This document shows, piece after piece, positions 1 to 8,395 of a DNA stretch of 64,000 nucleotides. Position 1 is the stretch's first letter; each line of letters starts with the position of its first letter. The position numbers were made by a program, and so were the translations under genes. The notes under the pieces were generated by a model. That model worked only from the letters and a program-made list of their open reading frames with translations. It was not told where the DNA came from and did no database searches. The stretch is from Acinetobacter seifertii (GTDB lineage Bacteria; Pseudomonadota; Gammaproteobacteria; Pseudomonadales; Moraxellaceae): the NCBI RefSeq assembly GCF_000368065.1, contig NZ_KB851202.1, positions 49,038 through 113,037 on the forward strand. The letters are read 5' to 3'.

Positions 1-116
1 AACAAAGAAAGTTAAATCCTGTGCTTGACTCTTGTGGTTAAAAACAGGACATTTTAAATGGTTTATCGCATAGACATTTTAATTGGTGAATAACAATATC
101 AACTTTGACTATTCAT

Positions 117-389
117 TTAACTTAAGCCAAGATTATCTAATTGGTTAAAGTCAAAGTTTTCATCAAATAAGTGATTTAATTTTTTCTGATTTTTTAAATA
201 AGAAAGTGTCCCTAAGAAGCAGGATTTACATAGACGAACTTCATATTTATCTTTCTTATCATCGGTGTTCGGATCCCAATCTGCTTTCAGTACACCATAA
301 TTGATTGGAGTTGGCTGGTCACAAATATCACACGTTATACATTGTGTGGTTTTCATTTGTAGAGAATTATTAGTGCTCAAGGTTAACAC
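117..389 (-). CDS. Small cysteine-pair protein, function unknown
   Basis: About 90 residues. I do not recognise the family. Near residues 17-25 it has CxxCxxC (CITCDIC) and near residues 54-57 CKSC, a spacing that could hold one zinc ion as in small zinc-ribbon proteins. The middle is acidic and lysine-rich (NTDDKKDKYEV). The start is uncertain: the longest frame opens with GTG, a TTG a few codons inside has TTGGAG at good spacing, and an internal ATG (MKTTQ) has no clear ribosome site. It lies in AT-rich DNA with no obvious operon partner. Confidence 0.5.
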   Translation of the reverse strand: MLTLSTNNSLQMKTTQCITCDICDQPTPINYGVLKADWDPNTDDKKDKYEVRLCKSCFLGTLSYLKNQKKLNHLFDENFDFNQLDNLGLS

Positions 390-579
390 TCCAAAATATT
401 GATAATAAAAATATATTTAGCCAGTAAATTCCCAACTTAACGCTTAAGAAGAGCACAAGATATTCTCAACCTAACAAGAAAGTATTCTCTTAATTAACTA
501 TCTGTTAATAAGTTTATATTTATTTAATTTATTATTTTTTATAATGATTTTCAAATATAATGAAGTGGCAATGTATAAT

Positions 580-1074
580 TTAGAAAGTTTGTATTAACTC
601 CTTTAATACGTTTACTTTTGATTGAAGTGAAAATTGATAATCTTTCTTCTTTTGAATTAAAAGTTCAATCTGAAATCTAATACTAGGAAATTCATTAAAA
701 CACTCGTTAAGATATTCAATTTCGAGCTCATTTTGCTGTAGTGCTTTATTAAGTTGATTAGTCTTCTCACAAATAGATACATAAGGCTCTTGTAATTCCA
801 CAGGTAAACAAATCTTCTTGATTTGATATGCATGATATTTAGAAGTGTATTTTTGGGGAATATTTATAGAATCCACAATAAAGTACTCCTTTACTAAATG
901 ATGAATAAAAAAGCTATGAACTACTTCAAAGTTTTCATCGTTATTTAAATAGCTGTTATGGCCTACAAATAACGACCATATTTCTGTGAACGCCAATTTA
1001 TGAAAAGAATTTTTCATAAGGAAACGTAAAAACAATCTTTGCAGAATTTGTCTTTTCGTCATTTCTACCATCAA
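580..1074 (-). CDS. Hypothetical protein, 164 aa, divergent from an XRE regulator
   Basis: I do not recognise this protein. It is rich in charged residues, with hydrophobic and aromatic stretches in its first 60 residues (LFLRFLMKNSFHKLAFTEIW) and a helical, lysine/glutamate-rich second half likely to form a coiled coil (about residues 100-160). It has no signal peptide or membrane segment. It is transcribed away from the XRE gene at 1132, with only about 57 bp between the starts, so that small regulator may control both. Low G+C and the mobile-element surroundings suggest accessory DNA. Confidence 0.5.
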   Translation of the reverse strand: MMVEMTKRQILQRLFLRFLMKNSFHKLAFTEIWSLFVGHNSYLNNDENFEVVHSFFIHHLVKEYFIVDSINIPQKYTSKYHAYQIKKICLPVELQEPYVSICEKTNQLNKALQQNELEIEYLNECFNEFPSIRFQIELLIQKKKDYQFSLQSKVNVLKELIQTF

Positions 1075-1131
1075 GTAACAATTAATATCCTATTTTGGGA
1101 TATTTTTTAAAATAGTACACCATCTTCGGTT

Positions 1132-1371
1132 ATGACCTCAATACATGACCCTAGATATATTGGTCTAATACAATGTTTAATATCTTTACGTGAGGAAAAA
1201 AATATAACTCAGGTAGAAGTAGCTTCATTTCTAAAAAAACATCAGTCGTATGTTGCTAAAGTAGAAAATTTAGATCGTAGATTGGACGTAATTGAATTAC
1301 ATGACTGGCTAAAAGTCCTTGATATACAATTTTCAGAATTTATTAAAATTTCAAAATTAGAAAAATATTAA
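1132..1371 (+). CDS. Small XRE-family (Cro/C1-type) DNA-binding regulator
   Basis: 79 residues that are almost entirely one helix-turn-helix domain. The pattern LREEKNITQVEVASFLKKHQSYVAKVENLDRRLDVIEL matches the Cro/C1 fold in several short blocks: the turn ITQVEVASFL, the recognition helix QSYVAKVEN and the LDVIELHDWLKVL tail. There is no extra sensor domain. It probably represses its own promoter and that of the divergent 164-aa gene; this is inferred from arrangement only. The start ATG has no strong Shine-Dalgarno sequence, so translation may be weak or leaderless. Confidence 0.65.
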   Translation: MTSIHDPRYIGLIQCLISLREEKNITQVEVASFLKKHQSYVAKVENLDRRLDVIELHDWLKVLDIQFSEFIKISKLEKY

Positions 1372-1419
1372 TTTTAATTAGATAAGATTTCTTTTTGTCT
1401 TCAAACTTAATATTAGCCT

Positions 1420-2257
1420 CTAAAAATTAAGCTTTAAAGCTTCAATGCGCAGTATTACAGAGTACTTTGTCGCATAGTTGTTTGTAATGTCGCATAGTTG
1501 TTTGTAAATCACAGCCAGATCATTCAGATGCCAATGGAATTTGGATTGAAATTCATGACCGTTATCAGTCTGAATGGTATGGATACGGAAAGGAAATTTG
1601 TCTATCACATCATTGACGAAATCAATAGCATTGGCTTGATTATGTCTATCGTAAATCTTTAATGCCCTAATTCTAGTTGCATCATCAATAGCGGTATATT
1701 GATAGCGTTTGACCTGTTTTCCCTTCTGATCTTTAAAAAAAAGAAACTTTACATCAACTTGCACATGATGCCCTGGTACTTGTTTTTCATAACGTTGATG
1801 AGTAGGAATAGAACGTTTACGCTGATTTTGGGGTAACCGATTCATGCCATGCCGTTTTAAAACATGGTATACGCCAGCTGCTGAAATCTTAATTTGGTGA
1901 TAACGCCATAAATACCAACTGATCCGTAGCCGTCCAAAATGATAGTGTTGACGTAAATGAATAATCTTCTCTTCGATCTCAGCAGGGGTGCGTAATTTAG
2001 GGTTCTGTGGGCATGGCTTACTGTTGACTAATCCTATCTCTCCTTTGGATTTATAATTCTTCTTCCAACGATAAAAAGTATCTCGTGAAATACCAAAATA
2101 TCGACAAGTCAATGCAACATTGCCATTTTGTTCAGCATGAGCAAACACTTTTAATTTATGGGCAATTTCCCGTTGGGCTTTTGTACTCAAAATTGAAACT
2201 CCTTTGACATGATATAAAATTTACCAAAATGTCAGTAGAAGTCTCAATTTTCACACA
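1420..2257 (-). mobile_element. IS481-family insertion sequence remnant with truncated transposase
   Basis: The minus-strand frame 1420-2190 (256 aa) has the IS481 architecture: an N-terminal helix-turn-helix (YFGISRDTFYRWKKNY) and then an integrase core with VQVDVKFL (first D), YTAIDDATRIRAL and IQTDNGHEF (second D). The third acidic residue and the remaining C-terminal third are missing. The frame ends in an unrelated tail made by a 20-bp tandem duplication, so the enzyme should be inactive. The intact end is near 2257, where the minus strand reads TGTGTGAAAATTGAGACTT. The opposite end is lost. Confidence 0.8.
1468..1507. repeat. Perfect 20-bp tandem duplication
   Basis: TGTCGCATAGTTGTTTGTAA occurs twice back to back, at 1468-1487 and 1488-1507. 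It marks the broken 3' side of the IS481-like transposase and supplies its aberrant C-terminus. Replication slippage or a deletion scar is likely. Confidence 0.85.
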
Positions 2258-2466
2258 TTATATTCCCCGTACTTAAATTCTTTATGATTAATCGCTTTAT
2301 TGTATTGTTCTGAAACATCACGCCCTCGCAGACTAATATCATCGAGTGTTAATCCATTTTCAGCTAAGTAGGCTTCCGCATAACCCGCACAGAACTCTTT
2401 ACGGCACTTTTCTAAAATTAGGGTTTCATATTCGATCTGATGCTCATCAAGATCACCTATTGGCAA
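2251..2466 (-). CDS. Hypothetical protein, 71 aa, probably cut short by the IS481 end
   Basis: Not recognised. The reading frame (MPIGDLDEHQIEYETLILEK...) is soluble and acidic. Its last codons and stop fall in the terminal bases of the neighbouring IS481 element, so the natural C-terminus was probably removed by that insertion. No partner gene is evident. It could also be a chance frame. Confidence 0.35.
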   Translation of the reverse strand: MPIGDLDEHQIEYETLILEKCRKEFCAGYAEAYLAENGLTLDDISLRGRDVSEQYNKAINHKEFKYGEYNV

Positions 2467-2591
2467 ATCATCAGGCTGTACTTATTTGGACATTTCAACT
2501 GCTTGACAGGGAACCTGTTTTAAATGAATTAGCAGAAATTAAAAAATATTTTCTTTTAATCTTTCCAGATAGTGTTTATCAATTAGCCTAA
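2467..2591 (+). pseudogene. Possible C-terminal gene fragment
   Basis: A plus-strand frame ending at 2591 reads like a protein C-terminus (LIWTFQLLDREPVLNELAEI and onward to a stop), but its 5' part overlaps the minus-strand gene and has no credible start. I read it as the tail of a deleted gene of unknown function. About 245 bp of AT-rich, featureless DNA follows. Confidence 0.25.
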
Positions 2592-2837
2592 GTTGTTTTT
2601 AAAATTTATTTTTTAAATATAAAAGCTCTAAACCAAAGAAAGTTTTTCCATAAAAATATCAATGAATTAAAAATTATACGATTTATTGAACTGAATATAT
2701 GGAGCATGAATTCTTATTTCTGGTCTATCAGACAAGCCGATCCTAATAGACCACTAGCACAGACTAAAATTACATAGGTCATTCAGTCGCTTCAAAGGCT
2801 AGTTTTTGATTAACTATGATGACATACAAACAGCCAG

Positions 2838-3047
2838 CTATATTCTCTCGGAAAGTGATGCAGGAACTTTTTCATTCTTGCTAATCATATCATCGACAAC
2901 ATCAGCAATGAGCTCTACTATTCCTGAAAGCGCTTTAGGCTGATCCGCATCAAGCCAAGACAATAATGGAAACTCAGCACACAATCCAACATATTCATTA
3001 TCTTCTGCTGACCATATAACACGGTAAGTATATTGTTTGCTATCCAT
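2838..3047 (-). pseudogene. HicB-family antitoxin, truncated
   Basis: The first 65 residues follow the HicB partial RNase-H-like fold (TYRVIWSAEDNEYVGLCAEF, then SWLDADQPKALSGIVELIADVV). HicB proteins of this length class normally continue through a SER-x-YSGKF stretch into a ribbon-helix-helix domain. Here the frame stops after SLSERI, while the next frame reads YSWLFV. The gene has therefore lost its DNA-binding domain through an indel or rearrangement. No HicA toxin gene is visible on either side, so it is an orphan relic. Confidence 0.55.
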
Positions 3048-3092
3048 TTAACACCCCATCATGTTTTAAGTTTATGTATAAAAGTACGATTT

Positions 3093-4292
3093 TCACTTAC
3101 TAGTACTTAAATAATCACCCCACCACTGCATCATTTCAGTCCGTTGAGCTAAATAGTCAGCGTGATTATAGCTGGCACGGGTACGGTTCTTATCAATATG
3201 TGAAAGTTGTGCCTCAATCCAATTATCTTGGAACAAACCTGAGTCATTCAAAATGGTACTAAAAGTAGAACGTAATCCATGAGAAGATAGTTGATGTTTG
3301 CCATACCCCATCTTACGTATGGCCATATTTAGAGTATTAAAATGAATCGGTTGATTGTGTTTGCGAGGGCTAGCAAAAAGGTATTTTTCACCGTATGACC
3401 ACTGCATGACGTCTTTCAAAATCTCTAAAGCCTGATTTGAAAGTGGAACTAAAAAATCTGGAATCTCATGGCCTAATATGACTTTTCGTCGAAACTGTTT
3501 AATATGCAAGGCAGGTATTTTCCAGATTTTTTCATTTAAATCAAAATAATGAGGCTCAGCCAATAACAATTCAGCCCCTCGCACGCCAGTATGTAATTTG
3601 AACATCAGTGCTTTTTTAATAATGGGATGGGCATCCAATTTTTGTAATTTATTCTTAAAATCAGATATTTCCTCCGCTTTCAAATACGGATAATTTTTCT
3701 TGATTTTGCTGTTAATGGTGATTTTATTTAAACCATGAGCGATGTTGAACTCACAATAACCCATCGCTACAGCGTAGTCATAAATTTGGTTCAAATAACT
3801 ACAAGCTTTTTTGACAGGTTCTTTTACTTGGCGTCCCTCTATTTTTTTGATTACTGAAACCAGGTCATAGCGCTTGATGTTTTGAAAAGGTAAATCCTGA
3901 AGGTCTGGATAAATATCTTGCTGTAAGCATCTTTCTGCTAACTGTAGTACACCACAGCGGGGTAGATCGTTGAAGGCATTCTTCAGTTTGAACTGTAACC
4001 ACTCCTCCCCGAACTTACCAAAGGTGATAAGATTAGAGGCAGTATCATGTTCAAAACAGAAATTATTGTCTTTAAAGTCATCTCTGACTTGTCGTGCCTT
4101 TTTCAGCGATAAATCAGGATAAAGACCTAACTGAATGCGTCGACGTTTTTTGGTTAGTGGATCTGTATAACGATAGCACCAGGATTTCCTTCCATTCGGC
4201 TCAATCTTCAGGCTAAGTCCATCTTCATCGGATAAAAAACGCGTTTTTTCCTTGCAATGAGCTTGGCGAACTTTAATTTCAGTAAGACTCAT
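3093..4292 (-). CDS. int: P4-type tyrosine integrase
   Basis: 399 residues, full length for P4-like integrases. It has an N-terminal arm-binding DUF4102 domain (about residues 1-85, including GRKSWCYRYTDP and LGLYPDLSLKKAR), a core-binding domain, then the catalytic domain. Catalytic residues visible are Arg in HTGVRGAELL, HGLR in QLSSHGLRSTFS, and the Tyr nucleophile in RASYNHADYL. Such enzymes integrate genomic islands, usually at tRNA genes, but I see no tRNA beside it. It may belong to an island whose far end is elsewhere, or be stranded. A hairpin with a T-run lies about 70 bp upstream. Confidence 0.9.
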   Translation of the reverse strand: MSLTEIKVRQAHCKEKTRFLSDEDGLSLKIEPNGRKSWCYRYTDPLTKKRRRIQLGLYPDLSLKKARQVRDDFKDNNFCFEHDTASNLITFGKFGEEWLQFKLKNAFNDLPRCGVLQLAERCLQQDIYPDLQDLPFQNIKRYDLVSVIKKIEGRQVKEPVKKACSYLNQIYDYAVAMGYCEFNIAHGLNKITINSKIKKNYPYLKAEEISDFKNKLQKLDAHPIIKKALMFKLHTGVRGAELLLAEPHYFDLNEKIWKIPALHIKQFRRKVILGHEIPDFLVPLSNQALEILKDVMQWSYGEKYLFASPRKHNQPIHFNTLNMAIRKMGYGKHQLSSHGLRSTFSTILNDSGLFQDNWIEAQLSHIDKNRTRASYNHADYLAQRTEMMQWWGDYLSTSK

Positions 4293-4358
4293 GAAATTTA
4301 AATAAAACCTATCAGAGGATTGATTGCATCAATTATATCAAAATAGAACGCTTTATAT

Positions 4359-4390
4359 ATGATGCGTACCATACGCATCATACTATTTTT
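4359..4390 (+). terminator. Perfect inverted repeat with T-run upstream of the integrase
   Basis: ATGATGCGTA (4359-4368) and TACGCATCAT (4372-4381) pair around CCA, followed by a T-run at 4385-4390. It could end plus-strand transcription or act as an operator for the divergent integrase promoter. Confidence 0.5.
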
Positions 4391-4399
4391 TAATTTATT

Positions 4400-5240
4400 G
4401 TTTTATATTAATTTAATTTTTAGTATTTCATTTTTAGTTACCAGCTTAAGTACCACCAATATTACTTGCAAGATATCTGAAACTGCTGCTCTAGGAATTT
4501 AATGCCGAGAAAGAGTTAAATTAACTTGATCAGCGAGTTTTTTATGTATCCAAATATGCCCCCCCAACGAAGACAATAAGACAGTCAAACGGTCAGGCAA
4601 CAGGAGTATGATGTGAATGAATAGAATATTGGCAAAGAACCACTGAATTTGGCAACCGTTCTAGGGAGGCTATTACAGGGGATAATACAGCCTAAAACCT
4701 TGGACGGCTTTAAGCCGCTTACGATGTCACTTTCTGTGAAGATCCCGCTGGATATCAGCAAATGGAGATTATGATAAGGCGCTGGATCTTAGCCAACCAG
4801 TGATGGTCAAACGGGGTTCTTGGCAAGCCGAGCTTTTCTGTGCCAGTCGCCGATGAAATTGTGATTTCGATTTCTGAGAGGTTGTGCACTAATTCAATCA
4901 GATCGCGGATGATCTGTTGACTGAGCAGATTCGATCAGAAATGCTCCATATGATTCAAAGCCGGATTGAACAGAATATTGATTTATTACATGCAAGATAA
5001 ACATCTGTATGAGGATAGATAGAAATTTTATCCTTCCCTGTATGTTCCTGTGGCTTAAAAATCAGTCTTGAAATATGACTAAATTTGGAAAATTCTTATT
5101 TTAAAATAAATGGGCCAAGATCATTGCAAATGACCTGATGGAGAAATATTTATCTATGTAATTGTATTTATTACAAATAAAATATTTAAAAAAGATTTAA
5201 TCTAATAAGTTTCAGCAACCTTGCAAGATTTAAATCAGGT
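4400..5240. other. About 840 bp without an intact gene; decayed coding DNA
   Basis: No long frame survives. Short coding-like pieces appear in several plus-strand frames at about 4690-4800 and again at 4890-5000, where RSEMLHMIQSRIEQNIDLLH runs to a TAA. This looks like one or two frame-disrupted genes that I cannot identify. The last 240 bp are AT-rich and featureless. The block separates the integrase segment from the more G+C-rich catabolic island. Confidence 0.4.
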
Positions 5241-5252
5241 TATCGATGAGAT

Positions 5253-5285
5253 CATCAGATGGAGATGCATCATCTCCATCTGATG
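5253..5285 (-). terminator. 15-bp perfect stem-loop at the end of the mgs operon
   Basis: CATCAGATGGAGATG and its exact reverse complement flank a 3-nt CAT loop, 8 bp beyond the mgsC stop codon. There is no clear T-run on the minus-strand side, so it may stabilise the mRNA 3' end or be a weak or factor-dependent terminator. Confidence 0.6.
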
Positions 5286-5293
5286 AGGGTTTA

Positions 5294-6628
5294 TTAATAC
5301 TGCGTTTGACCTGGAATCCAATTGGTTCCAGCAAGCGGTACACGAGCCATTGCCGCCGCCTCGACATTCAGTGCCACCAGATCTTCCGGATCCAGATTAT
5401 GCAAATGCGATTTACCGCAGGCACGTGCCATGGTTTGTGCTTCCAAGACTAAAACACGCAGGTAATTGGCCAAATGGCGTCCACCTTCAACCGGATCGAG
5501 ACGTTTTGATAGTTCTGGATCCTGGGTCGTAATCCCTGCAGGGTCACGGCCATTTTGCCAGTCATCATAATAACCCGCTGCTGAACCAATTTCTTTCAGT
5601 TCTTTATCTAGACGCGGATGGTTATCTCCGAGCGCAATCAGCGCTGCTGTACCAATTGCTACCGCATCTGCTCCCAATGCCATCGCTTTGGCCACATCGG
5701 CACCTGTGCGGATACCACCAGAAACAATCAGCTGAACCTTACGGTGCATGCCCATTTCCTGCAAGGCTTGTACCGCTTGCGGAATGGCAGGAAGAATAGG
5801 AATACCGACGTGCTCAATAAATACTTCCTGGGTCGCTGCTGTACCGCCTTGCATACCATCCAGCACGATCACATCTGCACCCGCTTTCACCGCCAGTTTT
5901 ACGTCATAATATGGACGGCTGGCCCCGATTTTGACATAAATTGGCTTTTCCCAATCGGTGATTTCACGGATTTCGGCAATTTTAATTGCCAAGTCATCTG
6001 GACCCGTCCAGTCCGGATGACGGCAAGCACTGCGCTGATCGACACCCACTGGCAAAGTACGCATGCCTGCCACACGTTCCGTCACTTTCATGCCCAGCAG
6101 CATACCGCCACCGCCGGGTTTAGCGCCTTGTCCGAGTACGATTTCAATCGCATCTGCTTTACGCAAATCGTCAGGATTCATGCCGTAGCGTGATGGCAAA
6201 TATTGATACACCAATGTTTGCGAATGACCACGTTCTTCAGGGGTCATGCCACCGTCACCGGTGGTGGTAGATGTGCCGACCATAGAGGCACCGCGGCCTA
6301 AAGATTCTTTGGCATTGGCAGATAATGCACCAAAGCTCATACCGGCAATCGTTACAGGAATTTTTAAATGAATCGGTTTTTTCGCAAAGCGTGTACCCAG
6401 TACCACATCAGTACCGCATTTTTCACGATAGCCTTCCAGCGGGTAGCGTGACATGCTTGCACCAAGCAGCAGCAAATCATCAAAGTGTGGCACTTTACGT
6501 TTGGTACCACCGCCACGGATGTCATAGATGCCGGTTGCCGCTGCACGCTGGATTTCTTGAATGGTTAAACGGTCAAACGTTGCAGATTCACGTAACACGG
6601 GTTCAAATTCTTGGATAGTTTGAGTCAT
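5294..6628 (-). CDS. mgsC: N-methylglutamate synthase, FMN/glutamate-synthase-like subunit
   Basis: About 444 residues of the FMN-binding glutamate synthase fold (GltB C-terminal type). The barrel shows PGGGGMLLGMKV, YVKIGASRPYYDVKLA, VLDGMQGGTAATQ and the phosphate-binding end GGIRTGADVAKAMALGADAVAIG. A C-terminal CGKSHLHNLDPEDLVAL block follows. In the N-methylglutamate pathway this subunit condenses methylamine (delivered from gamma-glutamylmethylamide) to give N-methylglutamate. It is last in the gmaS-mgsA-mgsB-mgsC order. I chose the internal ATG (MTQTIQEF) because GGAG precedes it at 9 nt. Homologous glxD-type genes exist, but the complete pathway nearby supports mgsC. Confidence 0.88.
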   Translation of the reverse strand: MTQTIQEFEPVLRESATFDRLTIQEIQRAAATGIYDIRGGGTKRKVPHFDDLLLLGASMSRYPLEGYREKCGTDVVLGTRFAKKPIHLKIPVTIAGMSFGALSANAKESLGRGASMVGTSTTTGDGGMTPEERGHSQTLVYQYLPSRYGMNPDDLRKADAIEIVLGQGAKPGGGGMLLGMKVTERVAGMRTLPVGVDQRSACRHPDWTGPDDLAIKIAEIREITDWEKPIYVKIGASRPYYDVKLAVKAGADVIVLDGMQGGTAATQEVFIEHVGIPILPAIPQAVQALQEMGMHRKVQLIVSGGIRTGADVAKAMALGADAVAIGTAALIALGDNHPRLDKELKEIGSAAGYYDDWQNGRDPAGITTQDPELSKRLDPVEGGRHLANYLRVLVLEAQTMARACGKSHLHNLDPEDLVALNVEAAAMARVPLAGTNWIPGQTQY

Positions 6629-6655
6629 GATTGATTGCTCCATTATTACGCTTGA

Positions 6656-7381
6656 TTAGTATGCAGATGCATTGTCGACTTTGAAGTTGTACAGTTGGCG
6701 TGCCGAACCATAACGTTTGAAAGAAGCAGGATCTTCATCAAATCCGGCTTTAGACAGCAGTTCTGCCAGTTCTGCCAGATGTTCCTGACGCATTTCTTTT
6801 TCAATACAGTCTGAACCTAGAGACTTCACCACACCTTTGACATAAATTCTGGTTTCATACAGCGAGTCGCCCAACGCGTCGCCTGCATCACCACAAACCA
6901 CCAGACGGCCAGCCTGTCCCATGAAGCAGCTCATGTGTCCAATACTGCCGCCTACCACAATATCGACGCCTTTCATTGAAATGCCACAGCGTGCCCCAGC
7001 ATCCCCTTCAATGACCAGCAGACCACCATGCGCTGTTGCGCCTGCTGCTTGAGAGGCATTGCCTTTGATATACACTGAACCTGACATCATATTTTCAGCT
7101 ACGCCCACCCCAACATTACCGTTGACGATGACATGAGCTTCTTGATTCATGCCGGCGCAGTAATATCCGGCATGGCCGTCAATGGTGACATTCACAGGGG
7201 CTTTAATGCCAACTGCAATATTATGCTGGCCGCCTGGATTGCTGACTTTCCAGTCTACAATGCTGTCGGTCAGTTCTTTGCTATGCAGGGCCTGGTTTAA
7301 ATCACGGATGCTGTCTACGCTTAAATCAAATTCATCTTTTAAAATTGAAGTGCTGATTTTTTCTGCAAATGCTGTATTCAT
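6656..7381 (-). CDS. mgsB: N-methylglutamate synthase, GXGXG beta-helix subunit
   Basis: 241 residues with the repeated glycine motif of the glutamate synthase alpha-3 (GXGXG) domain: GHAGYYCAGM, GNVGVGVAENMMSG, GNASQAAGATAHGG, GDAGARCGISMKG and GDAGDALGDSLY. This right-handed beta-helix positions the amidotransferase and FMN domains, and in this split enzyme it is a separate polypeptide. AGGA precedes the ATG. It sits 27 bp upstream of mgsC and 33 bp downstream of mgsA, so the three are surely cotranscribed. It has no catalytic residues of its own and should act only in complex. Confidence 0.88.
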   Translation of the reverse strand: MNTAFAEKISTSILKDEFDLSVDSIRDLNQALHSKELTDSIVDWKVSNPGGQHNIAVGIKAPVNVTIDGHAGYYCAGMNQEAHVIVNGNVGVGVAENMMSGSVYIKGNASQAAGATAHGGLLVIEGDAGARCGISMKGVDIVVGGSIGHMSCFMGQAGRLVVCGDAGDALGDSLYETRIYVKGVVKSLGSDCIEKEMRQEHLAELAELLSKAGFDEDPASFKRYGSARQLYNFKVDNASAY

Positions 7382-7414
7382 AGGGTTATTCCTGTTTTCT
7401 ATTCTGGGTCATTC

Positions 7415-8329
7415 TTAGGCGGCTTGATCTGCACTGCGTTGCCAAACATATAAGGTGGCTGGTTCTGGTTCCCAAACCTTGGCTTTGTCAATATTCGGCA
7501 ATGATGCCAAGGCTTGATATTCGGAGGCCATGGCCACATAGTCATCGGTTTCTGCCAACACTGCCGGTTTACAGGCAATCGGATCACGGATCACGGCAAA
7601 ACCGTTTTTGGTGCCAATGGCAAAGGTAAAGAAACCGTCCAGATCATCCAATGCGTTGTTCAGTGCTTCTGCCAGAGAATCCCCTTGCTGTAAACGCCAA
7701 GTCAGATAGCCTGCAGCCACTTCGGTATCGTTATCTGTTTCAAAGCTGATGCCTTCACGTTTTAACTCCTGGCGTAAACGGGCATGATTAGACAGAGAAC
7801 CGTTATGCACTAAACATAAATCAGCGCCGGTAGAAAATGGATGACTGCCTTCCATAGTCACTGCACTTTCAGTGGCCATCCGGGTATGACCGATAATGTG
7901 ACTGCCTTTCATATTCGCTAAACCGAAACGCTCAGAAATTTCGACCGGCAAACCCATACCTTTAAGAATTTCAATACTTTGACCGACACTCATGATCTTG
8001 AGCTGTGGGGCAATTTTGCCAATCGCCGCGCGCACTGTTTGTTCATCAGATTTTGCTTTAATGACTGCAGCCGTGGCGTTTTGGAACCAGTCCATGTCGG
8101 TGTTCAGTTCCGCTTTCAGTGCTTCTGCAAATGCAGACCAGTCAAATTCATCTTCAACCGACTGCAAGGTGAGTTTGACCCAGCCCTCAGACACTTCGTC
8201 ACCATAAATGGCAAAGCCTGCGCTGTCAGGACCACGCCCGGTCATCGACTCCAGCATCGGTTCAAACAGTTTACCGAGTTGTGATTCCAAAGCTGGATTT
8301 TTTAAGTATAAGCCTACGATTCCGCACAT
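7415..8329 (-). CDS. mgsA: N-methylglutamate synthase, class II glutamine amidotransferase subunit
   Basis: 304 residues. The protein starts MCGIVGLY, so removal of Met leaves the N-terminal nucleophile Cys typical of class II amidotransferases. Other family blocks are TGRGPDSAGF, HTRMATES, CLVHNGSLSNH and DNDTEVAAGYL. In glutamate synthase it would release ammonia from glutamine; here the expected substrate is gamma-glutamylmethylamide made by the upstream GmaS, releasing methylamine to MgsC. GGAG lies 7 nt before the ATG. It is second in the gmaS-mgsABC operon, 66 bp after gmaS. Confidence 0.88.
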   Translation of the reverse strand: MCGIVGLYLKNPALESQLGKLFEPMLESMTGRGPDSAGFAIYGDEVSEGWVKLTLQSVEDEFDWSAFAEALKAELNTDMDWFQNATAAVIKAKSDEQTVRAAIGKIAPQLKIMSVGQSIEILKGMGLPVEISERFGLANMKGSHIIGHTRMATESAVTMEGSHPFSTGADLCLVHNGSLSNHARLRQELKREGISFETDNDTEVAAGYLTWRLQQGDSLAEALNNALDDLDGFFTFAIGTKNGFAVIRDPIACKPAVLAETDDYVAMASEYQALASLPNIDKAKVWEPEPATLYVWQRSADQAA

Positions 8330-8395
8330 AATTGTTCTCCGCTAAATGCTCTTTTTAATTCATGTCCTAGGGACGCTATGGGGTGAAAATAAAGT

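Noticed and set aside
2346..2591. 81-codon plus-strand frame as a whole gene
   Set aside because: Its first half overlaps the minus-strand gene in an unlikely amino-acid composition. Only the tail looks protein-like, so I kept just a low-confidence fragment.
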